From: Sphingobium sp. EM0848
Lineage (GTDB): Bacteria; Pseudomonadota; Alphaproteobacteria; Sphingomonadales; Sphingomonadaceae
Reading direction: 5' to 3'
Assembly: GCF_013375555.1 (NCBI RefSeq)
Contig: NZ_JABXWB010000001.1
Location: 62,001-126,000, forward strand
Length of the DNA stretch: 64,000 nt
Under the pieces are notes generated by a model. That model ran no database searches and was not told where the DNA came from. It was given only the letters and a program-made list of their open reading frames with translations. The position numbers and the translations under genes are program-made. Of the stretch, positions 19,101 to 28,753 are shown one piece after another. Positions within the stretch are counted from its first letter, which is position 1; the number at the start of each line of letters is the position of its first letter.

Positions 19101-19994
19101 TCAGCCCTGCACCTCGACCGTCATGGCATAGGTTGCACGGTCCTGCGGCGGACCCATGGGGCGCGGACCTTCCCCGCCGCCCTGACCCTGTGGGCCGCCA
19201 GCACCCGGAGCGCCGCCCGCGCCGCCTTCGCCCGGTCCGCGCCGTCCGCCGGAGCTGACGCTGACCCAATACATGCCCGCTTCCGGCCAGGTCAGCGTGA
19301 CCTTGCCCTCGGCATCGGTCTTGCCGTCCATCTGCTTCAGGTCGGCGCGGTAGCGGATGCCGCCGGGAATGGCGACCACGTCCAGTCCGGCGGCGGGCTT
19401 GCCGTTGAGCAGGAACTTGAACGTGGCCGGCTCGCCTACGGCGACGTCATTGGGATGGGTGACGGGAACCATTTCCAGCCCCTTGCCGGTCGTCGCGAAC
19501 ACGCTGTTGGTCGGTTCGCCCGCCGTCACGAAGGTTTCGATGCGGGTCGTCGCCGTCGCGGTCTGCACATCGGTCGCGCCCTGCGGCACGGCGCTCGCCA
19601 GCGTGGCGGCGTTGGTGCCACGCGGCAGCATCTTGCGCTCGCCGTTCAGCATATAGCTGCCCATCAGCGTTTCGTTGACGATGGCGATCTTGTAGGTGCC
19701 CTTGGCCTTGATGCCGAGGTCGAAGGTCTGGCGCAGCTTGCCCACGGTGCGGTTTTCGACCTGCGTCGTGCTGCCGTCGGGGGCGGTCACGACCGGCTGC
19801 CAGTTCTGACCGGGATGATCGAAATAATAAAGATCGCTGGAAATGGCGGCGTCGACCGTCAGCCATTCATTGCCGGACCCCGCGAACATGGTTTCGGACG
19901 GCAGCATCCACGGGCGCGCGGCGCCCACCATTTGCGGCATCGCCATGGCGGCGGTGGCGGCGAGCAGCAGCAGCGGCTTGCGGAACTTCATCAT
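19101..19994 (-). CDS. DUF4198-family exported protein
   Basis: A 297-residue protein with a signal peptide (KPLLLLAATAAMAMPQMVGAA). It has an N-terminal metal-uptake-associated beta domain as in NikM-like/DUF4198 proteins (WMLPSETMFAGSGNEWLTVDAA) and a C-terminal run of Gly/Pro with the MYWVSVSS motif. Proteins of this family accompany TonB receptors and PepSY proteins in metal-uptake loci and probably act in the periplasm. It lies between the DUF2271 gene and apbE on the same strand, with spacing of 16 bases to the former. Confidence 0.85.
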   Translation of the reverse strand: MMKFRKPLLLLAATAAMAMPQMVGAARPWMLPSETMFAGSGNEWLTVDAAISSDLYYFDHPGQNWQPVVTAPDGSTTQVENRTVGKLRQTFDLGIKAKGTYKIAIVNETLMGSYMLNGERKMLPRGTNAATLASAVPQGATDVQTATATTRIETFVTAGEPTNSVFATTGKGLEMVPVTHPNDVAVGEPATFKFLLNGKPAAGLDVVAIPGGIRYRADLKQMDGKTDAEGKVTLTWPEAGMYWVSVSSGGRRGPGEGGAGGAPGAGGPQGQGGGEGPRPMGPPQDRATYAMTVEVQG

Positions 19995-20010
19995 GGCATC
20001 CCCCTTTTCG

Positions 20011-20535
20011 TCAGCGTGACAGGACGGCGCTGACGGCGCCCAGTTCGAACTGGCCCGTCGCGCTGCCCTTCGCGCCCGCGGCGGTCATGTTGAGCGGCAC
20101 GCGCACCAGTTCGCGGCCGCCATTTTCACGGGCGGCTTCCACCACCAGCGTATATTTGCCGGGCGTCAGGGTCGGCATCCCGCCCTTGCCGGACGTGAAG
20201 CTCAGCTTGTGGGTGCCGGGCGCGCGCGTCGCGCCGGACACGCCATCGGCGGGCACGGTCAGCGAACGGCCCGATGCGCGCCACCACATGCGCACGTCGC
20301 GCAGCCATTTGGCGCCGCCATTGTTGCGCTTGTCGACATCGTAGAGGATGGTGAGCGTGCGGGCCGGGGCGCCCTCCTTCTCCAGCCAGATCGCTACATA
20401 GGGGCGGTGATATTCGGCCACCGACAGGCGGGGGAGGGTAAGCGTGACGTCCAGCGTCTGGGCCGTCGCCGGCGCGGCCATGGCGCCGGCCGCGCTCACG
20501 GCGCCGGTCAGGACGATCTTGTGGCTGATCTGCAT
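20011..20535 (-). CDS. DUF2271-family exported protein
   Basis: A 174-residue protein from ATG 20535 (MQISHKIVLTGAVSAAGA), a clear signal peptide ending ATAQ. The frame is open further upstream inside the PepSY gene, but that part is its shadow. The mature part carries the DUF2271 features: VTLTLPRLSVAEYHRPYVAIWLE-type strand and GVSGATRAPGTHKL. In related loci it is coded beside a PepSY membrane protein and ApbE; the Ser/Thr in SGATRAPG is a reasonable flavinylation site to test, by inference only. Confidence 0.8.
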   Translation of the reverse strand: MQISHKIVLTGAVSAAGAMAAPATAQTLDVTLTLPRLSVAEYHRPYVAIWLEKEGAPARTLTILYDVDKRNNGGAKWLRDVRMWWRASGRSLTVPADGVSGATRAPGTHKLSFTSGKGGMPTLTPGKYTLVVEAARENGGRELVRVPLNMTAAGAKGSATGQFELGAVSAVLSR

Positions 20536-20552
20536 GAGGTGAACAGTCCCCC

Positions 20553-21200
20553 TTAATGGATGAAGATGATGGCGAGGATCGCCGGAACGGCCAGGCCCAT
20601 GGCGACCATCGGCCAGGTGGTCGGGCGCTTTTTGGAATGAAGCCAGAGCAGCAGCAGGCCGGTCAGGGCGAAGAGGAAGCAGGCGACGGCGAAAATATCG
20701 ATGAACCATTTCCACACATTGCCCGCATTGCGGCCCTTGTGCAGGTCGTTCAGGTAACTGATCCAGCCGCGGCTGGTCGCCTCGCTCGTAACTTCGCCGC
20801 TGTGCCGGTCGATCGACACCCATCCGTCGCCGCCGGGACGGGGCAGGGCGAGATAGACTTCGTCCGCCGACCATTCCGCTTCGCCCTTGCCGCTCTGGCC
20901 GATCTGCTTTTCCACCCAGGATGCGATGGGGGCGGGCAGCGGTTTCTTGGCGTCGGGCGCTTCATCGGCGGCGACCTGCCGCAACAGCGCCGGGGGCAGG
21001 ATGGCGGATTGGGTGACGGTCTGCGGAGACCCCTCGACATCGGCGGCGTGATTGAGCGTGATCCCGGTAAAGGCGAACAGCAGCAGGCCGATCAGGCTGA
21101 TCGCGCTGCTCACCCAATGCCAGGTGTGAAGCTGTTTCAGCCAGAAGGCCTTGGCGCTCTTTTTCTTCTTCGGGGTTTGAGCGCGGACGGGGGCATGCAT
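20553..21200 (-). CDS. PepSY-associated membrane protein
   Basis: About 215 residues from ATG 21200 (MHAPVRAQTPKKKK). It has an N-terminal Lys-rich cytoplasmic stretch, a membrane segment with HTWHWVSSAISLIGLLLFAFTG, a periplasmic domain of about 100 residues, a second segment (FIDIFAVACFLFALTGLLLLW) and a third (MVAMGLAVPAILAIIFI). The His residues before and in the helices fit heme or flavin-linked electron transfer, as proposed for PepSY reductases in iron uptake (PiuB-like). The frame opens further upstream, but the iron-box-like palindrome lies there, which argues for the shorter start. It heads the four-gene operon. Confidence 0.85.
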   Translation of the reverse strand: MHAPVRAQTPKKKKSAKAFWLKQLHTWHWVSSAISLIGLLLFAFTGITLNHAADVEGSPQTVTQSAILPPALLRQVAADEAPDAKKPLPAPIASWVEKQIGQSGKGEAEWSADEVYLALPRPGGDGWVSIDRHSGEVTSEATSRGWISYLNDLHKGRNAGNVWKWFIDIFAVACFLFALTGLLLLWLHSKKRPTTWPMVAMGLAVPAILAIIFIH

Positions 21201-21243
21201 CGGGGGCGGGACGAGTCCTGAGGGGAATGATTGGGCCGTCAAT

Positions 21244-21263
21244 AACGCGAACGACTCGCAATT
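21244..21263 (-). promoter_or_regulatory. Third copy of the iron-box-like palindrome, PepSY operon leader
   Basis: GCGA-acgac-TCGC at 21247-21259, 40 to 50 bases before the PepSY start on the minus strand. It shares the 16-base block with the two receptor promoters except one central base, which ties the operon to the same presumed regulon. Confidence 0.55.
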
Positions 21264-21458
21264 GCAAACCTGCGTCAGCGGAAAAAATGTATCAAAATGT
21301 ATGGGATGGCGCCGGGACATGGCGCGCGAACGGCGGTAGACACGGGACGATGACGTCAGGCTATTGACGGTTGGTCCCATCCCAACTAGCCGCCATCGCT
21401 ACGGGGGTGACATGAACAGGGCGTCGGCTCTCAGGGCCTGCCCATAAAGGACGAAGAC

Positions 21459-22448
21459 ATGCTGCTGCCGGCCGTTGCCGCTGGAATGATGATGGGCGCG
21501 CAGGCGGGGGCGGTCGATGCCCTGCCGCAGAGCGCGCCCGTGGCCGAAACCTCTGTGGTTGAGACGTCCCAGGCCAGTCCTCCTGAAGTCATTCCCCCTC
21601 AGGCCAGCCTGGGGCAGTCCACGCAGGATAGCACGGTCGTCACCCTTCCGCCGCCGCCGGTGCTGCCGAACCTGCCGGGAACGGCGGTAACGCCTGCCGT
21701 CCCCGCGCGGCTGCCGAGCGACATCGTCGTCACCGGCCGGACGCGCCCGCCGCCGGGCGATCCGTTGGAGCGGCTCAACGAACAAAGCTTCCAGACGGTG
21801 CAGGCGGTCGACAAGGCCGTCATCGAACCTGTGGCCAAGGCCTATAACAAGGGCCTGCCCAAGCCGATACGCAAGGGTTTCCGCAACTTCTTCTCCAACT
21901 TGCAGGAACCCGTGGTGTTCCTTGCCTATATGCTGGAGTTCAAGCCCGGCAAGGCGATGGAGACGGTGGGGCGTTTCACCGTCAACACGACGCTGGGCGT
22001 GGCGGGCCTGTTCGACGTGGCGAAACGCAAGCCCTTCTTCCTGCCCTATCGGCCGAATGGCCTTGCCGATGTGCTGGGCTATTATGGGGTGGGGCCGGGG
22101 CCGTATATGTATCTGCCGCTCGTCGGGCCGACGACGCTGCGTGACATCATCGGCGATACGGTGGACAAGATGATCGTGCCTTTCGCGATCGGCAAGCCGT
22201 TCACCCAGCCCAAATATGTGATCCCGGCGGGTATCCTCAATCAACTGGGCGAGCGAGCGGCCTTTGACGAGACGGTCCAGAAGATCCGTGCTGAGGCAGA
22301 TCCCTATTCGACCTATCGTGAACTGTATCTGAATCAGCGCAAGGCCGAGATCGAAGCGCTGCATGGCCGAACGGTCGAGGGCGTTACGCCGGTTTACGGG
22401 CCGTCCATGGGCAAGGTGCCGGTGAATATTCCCGACAACGCGCAATAG
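21459..22448 (+). CDS. mlaA: MlaA/VacJ-family outer-membrane lipid-asymmetry protein
   Basis: A 329-residue protein. The C-terminal two thirds show the MlaA fold: DPLERLNEQSFQTVQAVDKAV, IRKGFRNFFSNLQEP, VGRFTVNTTLGVAGLFDVA and YYGVGPGPYMYLPLVGPTTLRD. MlaA removes mislocalised phospholipids from the outer leaflet of the outer membrane and passes them to the MlaC pathway. The first 110 residues are a weak signal segment and a Pro/Val-rich stretch; no lipobox Cys is visible, unlike the E. coli lipoprotein, so the start or the anchoring differs. No other mla genes are next to it. Confidence 0.88.
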   Translation: MLLPAVAAGMMMGAQAGAVDALPQSAPVAETSVVETSQASPPEVIPPQASLGQSTQDSTVVTLPPPPVLPNLPGTAVTPAVPARLPSDIVVTGRTRPPPGDPLERLNEQSFQTVQAVDKAVIEPVAKAYNKGLPKPIRKGFRNFFSNLQEPVVFLAYMLEFKPGKAMETVGRFTVNTTLGVAGLFDVAKRKPFFLPYRPNGLADVLGYYGVGPGPYMYLPLVGPTTLRDIIGDTVDKMIVPFAIGKPFTQPKYVIPAGILNQLGERAAFDETVQKIRAEADPYSTYRELYLNQRKAEIEALHGRTVEGVTPVYGPSMGKVPVNIPDNAQ

Positions 22449-22461
22449 GGGCATTTTCGGA

Positions 22462-22503
22462 ATGATACCGTCATTCCCGCACAATGGGGAATGACGGTAT
22501 CAT
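22462..22503. terminator. Bidirectional terminator-like hairpin between mlaA and gdh
   Basis: A perfect 17-base inverted repeat (ATGATACCGTCATTCCC and its complement) with an 8-base loop lies between two convergent genes. No long T-run follows, so it is either a symmetrical terminator or a short dispersed palindromic repeat. Confidence 0.65.
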
Positions 22504-22518
22504 GTCCGGGCTGGAGCG

Positions 22519-25500
22519 TTACCGCCCCAGCAGCCCGCGCGCCTGTCCCGCGATTTCGGCGAGCATGGCGACATTGGGCGTCGCGGCGGCCTTGGCACGG
22601 TGGACGAGGGCGCGGAATTGCTGGATGCGCGCGCCCTTGGTCTTCAGCCACTCCTCGACATGCTGGGCGACCTCCTTGCCCTTGCCTTGGCTCAGGAAGT
22701 CGAGGCGCACCTGCTGCATGTCGCGGGCCACGCCGGAGATGAGCAGCCGCTCCCAGGGATCGGAGGGTTCCATGCGGGCGGCGGAGGACTGGACCCAGTC
22801 GATGCCGACGGCTTCGCCCAGATGGGTGAAGGCGCGGGTCAGCGCGACTTCATCCACGCTCATCCGCCCGGCCAGCGCGGCGATGCCGACCGCGCCGTCC
22901 AGCTTGAACAGGCCGGCGGTGCGGCGGGCAAGTTCCTCCGGCGCGCCCAGAGAGAGCAGCCGGTCGGTGACGGCAGCCGTGCGACGCAGCGCTTCGCTGG
23001 TGAGGAGGTCGTCGACCTTCTTCGCCAGCTTGTCGACGCCCTTGGCCAGCAGGCTGTGGCCGGTTTCGGGCAGCGTGCCCGTTGGCAGGGCGCGCAATAT
23101 GTCCGCGATCTGCGCCCGCATCCCGCTGGCGATGTCGCCGAACAGCGCCAGACGCGCCGCTTCGGACATGTCCGCCGCGTCGATGTCAGCCCATAGCGTG
23201 CCGATATCGTAGAGCCGTTCCGCGATGAGGAAGGCGCTGGCAAGGTCAGCGAGCGAACAACCCTCTTCCTCTGCCAGCTCGAACGGGTGGATGATGCCGA
23301 GGCGATTGATGATCCGGTTCGCGACCTTGGTGGCGATGATTTCCTTTTTCAGCGCATGGGCGGCGATAGCGTCCGCTTCCTTTTTCTGCATCGCAGGCGG
23401 GAAAGCGACGGCGAGTTCGCTGCCCATCGACGGATCGGTGCCCAACTCGCCATGTTCGATCGCGTCCTGAAGCGCGAGCTTGGCGGTGGAGAGCAGCACG
23501 GCCAGTTCGGGGCGGGTCAGGCCAAGCCCATCCTGCCCGCGCCGCAGAAGCTGGTCGTTGGCGGCCAGCCCTTCAACCTGGCGGTCCAGCCGCCCCGACT
23601 CCTCGAAGGTCTCGATCAGGCGCACATAGCTGGCAAGGTCGGCGGCCCCGCCCGCTTCCGCGATGGAGAGGCCCAGCGCCTGCAGCCGGTTATCCTCCAG
23701 CACGATGTCGGCGACCGCATCGGTCATGCTGACCAGCAGTTTGTTGCGATCCTCGAAGGGAAGGCGGCCTTCCACCATTTCCTTGTTGAGCGCGATCTTG
23801 ATGTTGACCTCATTGTCCGAGCAGTCGACGCCCGCGCTGTTGTCGATGAAGTCGGTGTTGATCCGCCCGCCCCGCAAGGCAAAGGCGATGCGCGCGGCCT
23901 GGGTCACGCCCAGATTGGCGCCTTCGCCCACCACCTTGACGCGCAGTTGTTCGGCGTTGACGCGCAGACGGTCATTGGCCGGATCACCGACATCGCCATG
24001 GCTCTGCGCGGTGGCCTTCACATAGGTGCCGATGCCGCCGAACCAGAGCAGGTCATTGGGACTTTTCAGGATTGCGGAGATGAGCGCGGTCGGCTCCATT
24101 TCCATGTCGGTGACGCCCAATATCGCCTGTACCTCCGGGGTCAGGGGGATTTTCTTCAGGGAGCGGGCGAAGACGCCGCCGCCCTTGGAGATCAGCTTCT
24201 TGTCATAATCGTCCCAGCTCGAACGGGGGAGCTGGAACAGGCGGTTGCGTTCCTCCCACGATTTTGCCGGATCGGGATCGGGATCGAGGAAGATATGGCG
24301 ATGGTCGAAGGCGGCGACCAGCCTGATCGCCTTGCTGAGCAGCATGCCGTTGCCGAACACGTCGCCCGACATGTCGCCGCAGCCGACGACGCGCACCGGC
24401 TCGTTCTGCACATCGACGCCCATTTCCGCGAAGTGGCGCTTCACGCTGATCCACGCGCCTTTGGCGGTGATGCCCATGGCCTTATGATCATAGCCGTTGG
24501 AGCCGCCGCTGGCGAAGGCGTCGCCCAGCCAGAAATCGCGTTCCAGCGCCAGAGCGTTGGCGACGTCGGAGAAGGTCGCCGTGCCCTTGTCGGCGGCGAC
24601 GACGAAATAGGGATCGTCTCCGTCCAGCACGACCACCTGCGCGGGATGCTTCACCTTGCCCTTGACGATATTGTCGGTGACGGAAAGCAGCGCGCGGATG
24701 AAGATGCGGTAGCTTTCCGTGCCTTCCGCGAACCAGGCGTCGCGGTCGACCTGCGGGCTGGGGAGCTGCTTGGGATAGAAGCCGCCCTTGGCGCCGGTCG
24801 GCACGATGACGGCGTTCTTCACCCGCTGCGCCTTCATCAGGCCAAGGATTTCGGTGCGGAAATCGTCGCGCCGGTCGGACCAGCGCAGGCCGCCGCGCGC
24901 CACGGGTCCAGCGCGCAGATGAATGCCCTCCACGCGCGGCGAATAGACCCAGATTTCCCGCCATGGCAGCGGTGCGGGCAGGCCGGGAATCTGTACGCTG
25001 TCCAGCTTGAAGGCGAGCGCTTCATTGGCTGCATCGCTGAAGAAATTGGTGCGCAGCGTCGCGGTGATGACGGCGCGCAGCAGGCGCAGCACGCGATCCT
25101 CATCGATGGCCGTCACCTTCTCCAGTCCCGCCTCGATCTCCAGTTGCGCGGCGGCGGCGCGGGCGGCGCCATCCTTGGCGGCGGGATCGTGCAATGCCTG
25201 GAACAGTTCGATCAGCTGGCGCGCAATGCCCTGTTCGCGCCGCAGCGTTTCGGCGAAGGTCGCCATGCCATAGGCCATGCCGGTCTGGCGCAGATAGCGG
25301 AACAACGCCCGCAGCAGCACGACCGAGCGCTGGTCGAGGCCGGCCGTCACGATCAACTCGTTGAAGCGGTCATTCTCCGCCACGCCTTCGGTGACCTGCG
25401 CAATCGCTTCGGTCACGATGTCGGCGCGGGCAATGACCGTTTCGGCATCGCCGCCCGCGGGCAGTTCCAGCACGAAGCGCTGGACATAGCCCAATGCGCT

Positions 25501-27192
25501 CCCCTCTTCCCTGGTGGCCACCGGCGTCATCATCTCCTCGATCACGCGGAAGCCGAAATTCTCGAATGCGGGCACGACTTCAGACAGGGCGATGGCGTCA
25601 TGGCTGTAGAGTTTCAGCCGCAGCTGTTCGCGCGTATCCTCGCCATTGCGGTAGATGCGGATCGATTTGTCGCCCGGACCCGACAGGCCGTGCAGCAGGC
25701 GGATGTCGATCGCTGCCTCGACCGGGCCGGCGCCGTTGCGATAGGCCATGGGGAAGCCGTTGGCATAGCGCTGCGCCAGCGTGGCGGCGCGGCCGGCCTC
25801 CTCGGTCTCGGCCAGCGCTTCCTCGACGGCGGGCAGCCAGCCGCGCACCATCTGCTTCAACTGCCGGTCGAGTGGGGCTTCGTCGGGCACCACGCCTTCG
25901 CCGCGCAGGTCGAGCGTGATGCGGAGCAACGCCAGCCCGCTTTCCTCCAGCGCGATGGACCAGCTCAGTACCGGGCCGTTGGCGGCCTGCGACAGCATAT
26001 CCTGCACCGCCACGCGCCGCGCCGTGGTCAGTTCCTCACGCGGCAGCCAGGCGAAGGCGTAGAGATGCCGGTCGAGCGCACTGGTGCCCAGCACCAGCTT
26101 CGGGCGAGGACGGTCGGTCAGCGACATGAAGGTCAGAACCAGCCGCTCCAGCGTCTCGCGGTCGAAGCCGATCAATATGTCATGGGGCAGCGCGGTCAGC
26201 GCATGGGTCAGCACCTTGCCCGCATGGCCGTGCGGATCGAAGCTGAACTTATCCATCAGCGCGGAGAGCGCCGAGCGCAGCAGCGGCACCTTGTCCGGCG
26301 TCGTCGCCAATCCCGCGCTGGTCCACATGCCCGCATGGATGGAGAGGGCGACGACCTGCTTGCCCTCGCGCACCGGCACAATGATGAGGTCCAGCAGCAC
26401 CGGGCGATGCACCCGCGACAGCCGGTTGGACTTGATGATGAGGGGCGTGCGCTTGCCTTCCTCGAACCAGGTGAAGGCAGCTTCCAGCGATGCCGGGGCC
26501 AGCAGCGACTGGTCATGCAGGGCGCAGATGCCGATGCGCGCCTCCGCCGTGCCGCCGCGGGTCCGGCGCTCATGACCGATCTGGGTGAAATGGCGGGCCA
26601 GGAACCAGCGCAGCAGCGCCGCGCCTTCCTCATCGGTGACGGTGTCGGCGTCATTGCCCATCGCCTCGCGCATCTTCGGCCAGTCGGCGACGGCGGCGCG
26701 GACATCCTGCAGCGTGTCTTCCAGCGCCTTTTCCAGCGCGCGGCGGGCCTTTGCATCGGCGCGGTCCGCCTCGATATAGATCATCGATTCCCGCCGTGCC
26801 CCGGCGGCTTCATCGTCCAATATGGCCTTCAAATGGCCGTTGCCGTCGCGCTCGACCGACAGCACCGGATGCAGCAGGCGATGGATGATGATGTCGGCGG
26901 CGGCGAGCGCATTGGCGATCGAATCCACCAGGAAAGGCATGTCGTCATTGACGATGGCGATCCGCATGAAGCGCCCGCTGACCCCTTCGCCCAGCGTTTC
27001 CGTGGCGATGGCGACGTGGCCGGACTTGCGGCTGGCGGCGGTGCGGCCGATGAAGGTCGCGGCCTCCAGCACCGCGACATGATCGAACCCCTCGCTCTCA
27101 CCGGGCAGGGCGCCCCGTGCCAGCGCCGCTTCCAGCGCGTCACGAATGGAAATGTCGACTTCCTTGATCTTCGGCTCAGCCAATGCCGTCAT
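22519..27192 (-). CDS. gdhB: NAD-specific glutamate dehydrogenase, large (about 180 kDa) class
   Basis: About 1557 residues from ATG 27192, where AAGAGG precedes; the frame opens slightly earlier. This is the large GDH class of proteobacteria and actinobacteria, converting glutamate to 2-oxoglutarate and ammonia with NAD+. The long N-terminal ACT-like regulatory part (about residues 1-700) precedes the catalytic core with GGLRWSDRRDDFRTEI, IVPTGAKGGFYPKQLP (substrate Lys), YDHKAMGITAKGAWISVKRHF and VVGCGDMSGDVFGNG (nucleotide fold). The C-terminal 500 residues are helical. It is mostly catabolic in the family. An antisense frame of 1356 codons across it is a composition artefact. Confidence 0.95.
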   Translation of the reverse strand: MTALAEPKIKEVDISIRDALEAALARGALPGESEGFDHVAVLEAATFIGRTAASRKSGHVAIATETLGEGVSGRFMRIAIVNDDMPFLVDSIANALAAADIIIHRLLHPVLSVERDGNGHLKAILDDEAAGARRESMIYIEADRADAKARRALEKALEDTLQDVRAAVADWPKMREAMGNDADTVTDEEGAALLRWFLARHFTQIGHERRTRGGTAEARIGICALHDQSLLAPASLEAAFTWFEEGKRTPLIIKSNRLSRVHRPVLLDLIIVPVREGKQVVALSIHAGMWTSAGLATTPDKVPLLRSALSALMDKFSFDPHGHAGKVLTHALTALPHDILIGFDRETLERLVLTFMSLTDRPRPKLVLGTSALDRHLYAFAWLPREELTTARRVAVQDMLSQAANGPVLSWSIALEESGLALLRITLDLRGEGVVPDEAPLDRQLKQMVRGWLPAVEEALAETEEAGRAATLAQRYANGFPMAYRNGAGPVEAAIDIRLLHGLSGPGDKSIRIYRNGEDTREQLRLKLYSHDAIALSEVVPAFENFGFRVIEEMMTPVATREEGSALGYVQRFVLELPAGGDAETVIARADIVTEAIAQVTEGVAENDRFNELIVTAGLDQRSVVLLRALFRYLRQTGMAYGMATFAETLRREQGIARQLIELFQALHDPAAKDGAARAAAAQLEIEAGLEKVTAIDEDRVLRLLRAVITATLRTNFFSDAANEALAFKLDSVQIPGLPAPLPWREIWVYSPRVEGIHLRAGPVARGGLRWSDRRDDFRTEILGLMKAQRVKNAVIVPTGAKGGFYPKQLPSPQVDRDAWFAEGTESYRIFIRALLSVTDNIVKGKVKHPAQVVVLDGDDPYFVVAADKGTATFSDVANALALERDFWLGDAFASGGSNGYDHKAMGITAKGAWISVKRHFAEMGVDVQNEPVRVVGCGDMSGDVFGNGMLLSKAIRLVAAFDHRHIFLDPDPDPAKSWEERNRLFQLPRSSWDDYDKKLISKGGGVFARSLKKIPLTPEVQAILGVTDMEMEPTALISAILKSPNDLLWFGGIGTYVKATAQSHGDVGDPANDRLRVNAEQLRVKVVGEGANLGVTQAARIAFALRGGRINTDFIDNSAGVDCSDNEVNIKIALNKEMVEGRLPFEDRNKLLVSMTDAVADIVLEDNRLQALGLSIAEAGGAADLASYVRLIETFEESGRLDRQVEGLAANDQLLRRGQDGLGLTRPELAVLLSTAKLALQDAIEHGELGTDPSMGSELAVAFPPAMQKKEADAIAAHALKKEIIATKVANRIINRLGIIHPFELAEEEGCSLADLASAFLIAERLYDIGTLWADIDAADMSEAARLALFGDIASGMRAQIADILRALPTGTLPETGHSLLAKGVDKLAKKVDDLLTSEALRRTAAVTDRLLSLGAPEELARRTAGLFKLDGAVGIAALAGRMSVDEVALTRAFTHLGEAVGIDWVQSSAARMEPSDPWERLLISGVARDMQQVRLDFLSQGKGKEVAQHVEEWLKTKGARIQQFRALVHRAKAAATPNVAMLAEIAGQARGLLGR

Positions 27193-27475
27193 GTGCTTGC
27201 CTCTTGCTCGCGGGATGGATCCCGCCTGGGTGAACGGAGAAGGCGCAGGAGAACCGCCACGCGACTTCTCAAACCGATGCCGTCCACTATGCGCTACTGC
27301 GTCTCGAGGCTCAACCCAGCACAAGAAATAAAATTACGGAAAATTGTAATATTATGATGCAGCGCAGCATGGCAAGGCGACATGCTTCGGGAATAGCCGC
27401 AAGGAATCGGCCCATGATCGCCTTCTGTCAATCCGGCGTGGCGGTTCCCGCCGATAAAGGGCGGCTTCCGCGCGA

Positions 27476-28753
27476 TCAACTGGCGGCGGCGACGATGGCT
27501 CGCTGGCTGAGGTCCGATCCTTCGGGCAGGGCGCCGACGATGACGAGCGAGCCGTCCTTTTCCCGGCGAGCGACGACCACGGCCAGACCGTCTCCATCGG
27601 TGGCAACGGCGAAGGGATCGAGCGCGGGGGCCGCCTTCATCGCGGTGCGGGCGGTCTGCTGACGATCGGGTTTGGCCGGGCTGTCGCTCCGGCGCTGGGC
27701 GCGTTCGTCACGGACCAAGGCTTTGAGGCCGCCGTCATAATGGGCGAGATAGTCGCCGAAAGCGCCAAGCCCTATGCCGTTCGCTCGGGCATGGTCTAGT
27801 GCGGTCGCATATTCGGTGATGCGCGTTTTGTCATAGGTGGAGCCGAAGACCAGCTTCACCACGGCAGTCATCGGCGCGCGCGCCTGAACCTTCAGCCCGC
27901 TATTTTCGAGCAGTTCGGCATATTCCTCCGGACGGGCGATGGTGACGAGCGCGAAGTCATAGCTGAGGCCGATGGCGCGATAGAGCGCGGCATGGCTGCG
28001 CGCTTCGCTGGTGCGGGCCTGCTCCGCACTGTCGCGGGCGAGAGCTAGCCAGTCGACCAGCGGCGCGTCCTCCGCAGGGCTTTCCATGCCGCTGAGGTCC
28101 AGCGTACCGAATTCGTCGTCGTCCGCGGCGGGGCCGTCTGCCCAGATTGGCGCGACCGGCGGCGCGCTGGGCGCGGAGCGAAGGGCTTCCTCCACCTCCC
28201 GGTCGATCTCGGCGCTGACGTCGCGGTTGGCCACTTCCTTCCAGTTGATGACGCCGAAGACGAAATCGATCGTCTGGTCGTCGGAGGAGAAGGGCATCAA
28301 TATGCCGCGATACAGAATCTCCGCACCGCGCTGGTTGACGAAGCCGGCCTCGAACCCGATCGGCGCGGCATTGGCGATGATCTGGAGATAATGGTCGGTC
28401 AGGCGCGAGAGCAGCGAGCGGGACGGGACATCGTTGATGAACTGGATCGGCCCGGTGATTTCGCACTCCGCCCGCAGCGCCGTGCCGAGATAGACGACGG
28501 CAGGGTTGTCGAGGCCGGTGCTGAAGTCCAGCAGGACGCTGTAAGGGCCGAAATCCTCCAGGTCTTCGGGGGACAGATCCTCGATTGACGGCAGGTTGCG
28601 ATCGCCCAGCAACGACGCCCAATAATTATAGGCGCGCACCTGCATGCGGCGCTCGTCCGCTCCGACCAGGGGCGGCGTTTCGATCGCTGCGTCGTTCGCG
28701 GACTCGAAATCGTCCGCTTCACTGGCGATTCCATATCCCCGCAGAATGTCCAT
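27476..28753 (-). CDS. PAS_5-domain protein of unknown role
   Basis: About 425 residues from ATG 28753, with AGGGA just upstream. Residues 45-190 match the PAS_5 type sensor domain seen widely in alphaproteobacteria: YNYWASLLGDRNLPSIEDL and LDFSTGLDNPAVVYLGTALR. The rest is acidic linker and helical, ending with a short beta-rich segment. No output domain such as a histidine kinase, HTH or cyclase is recognisable, so it may act through protein contacts. It lies alone, on the strand opposite to the tRNA-Thr gene that follows. Function is not known. Confidence 0.7.
   Translation of the reverse strand: MDILRGYGIASEADDFESANDAAIETPPLVGADERRMQVRAYNYWASLLGDRNLPSIEDLSPEDLEDFGPYSVLLDFSTGLDNPAVVYLGTALRAECEITGPIQFINDVPSRSLLSRLTDHYLQIIANAAPIGFEAGFVNQRGAEILYRGILMPFSSDDQTIDFVFGVINWKEVANRDVSAEIDREVEEALRSAPSAPPVAPIWADGPAADDDEFGTLDLSGMESPAEDAPLVDWLALARDSAEQARTSEARSHAALYRAIGLSYDFALVTIARPEEYAELLENSGLKVQARAPMTAVVKLVFGSTYDKTRITEYATALDHARANGIGLGAFGDYLAHYDGGLKALVRDERAQRRSDSPAKPDRQQTARTAMKAAPALDPFAVATDGDGLAVVVARREKDGSLVIVGALPEGSDLSQRAIVAAAS

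Noticed and set aside
22462-22503. Considered as one unit of a CRISPR array
   Set aside because: It is a single palindrome between convergent genes, with no repeated spacing. No CRISPR array or cas gene was seen in the window.
23287-27357. Open frame of 1356 codons on the plus strand across the glutamate dehydrogenase gene
   Set aside because: It is antisense to a fully recognisable enzyme and its product is a low-complexity His/Gln/Arg/Gly mix; high GC keeps the frame free of stops.
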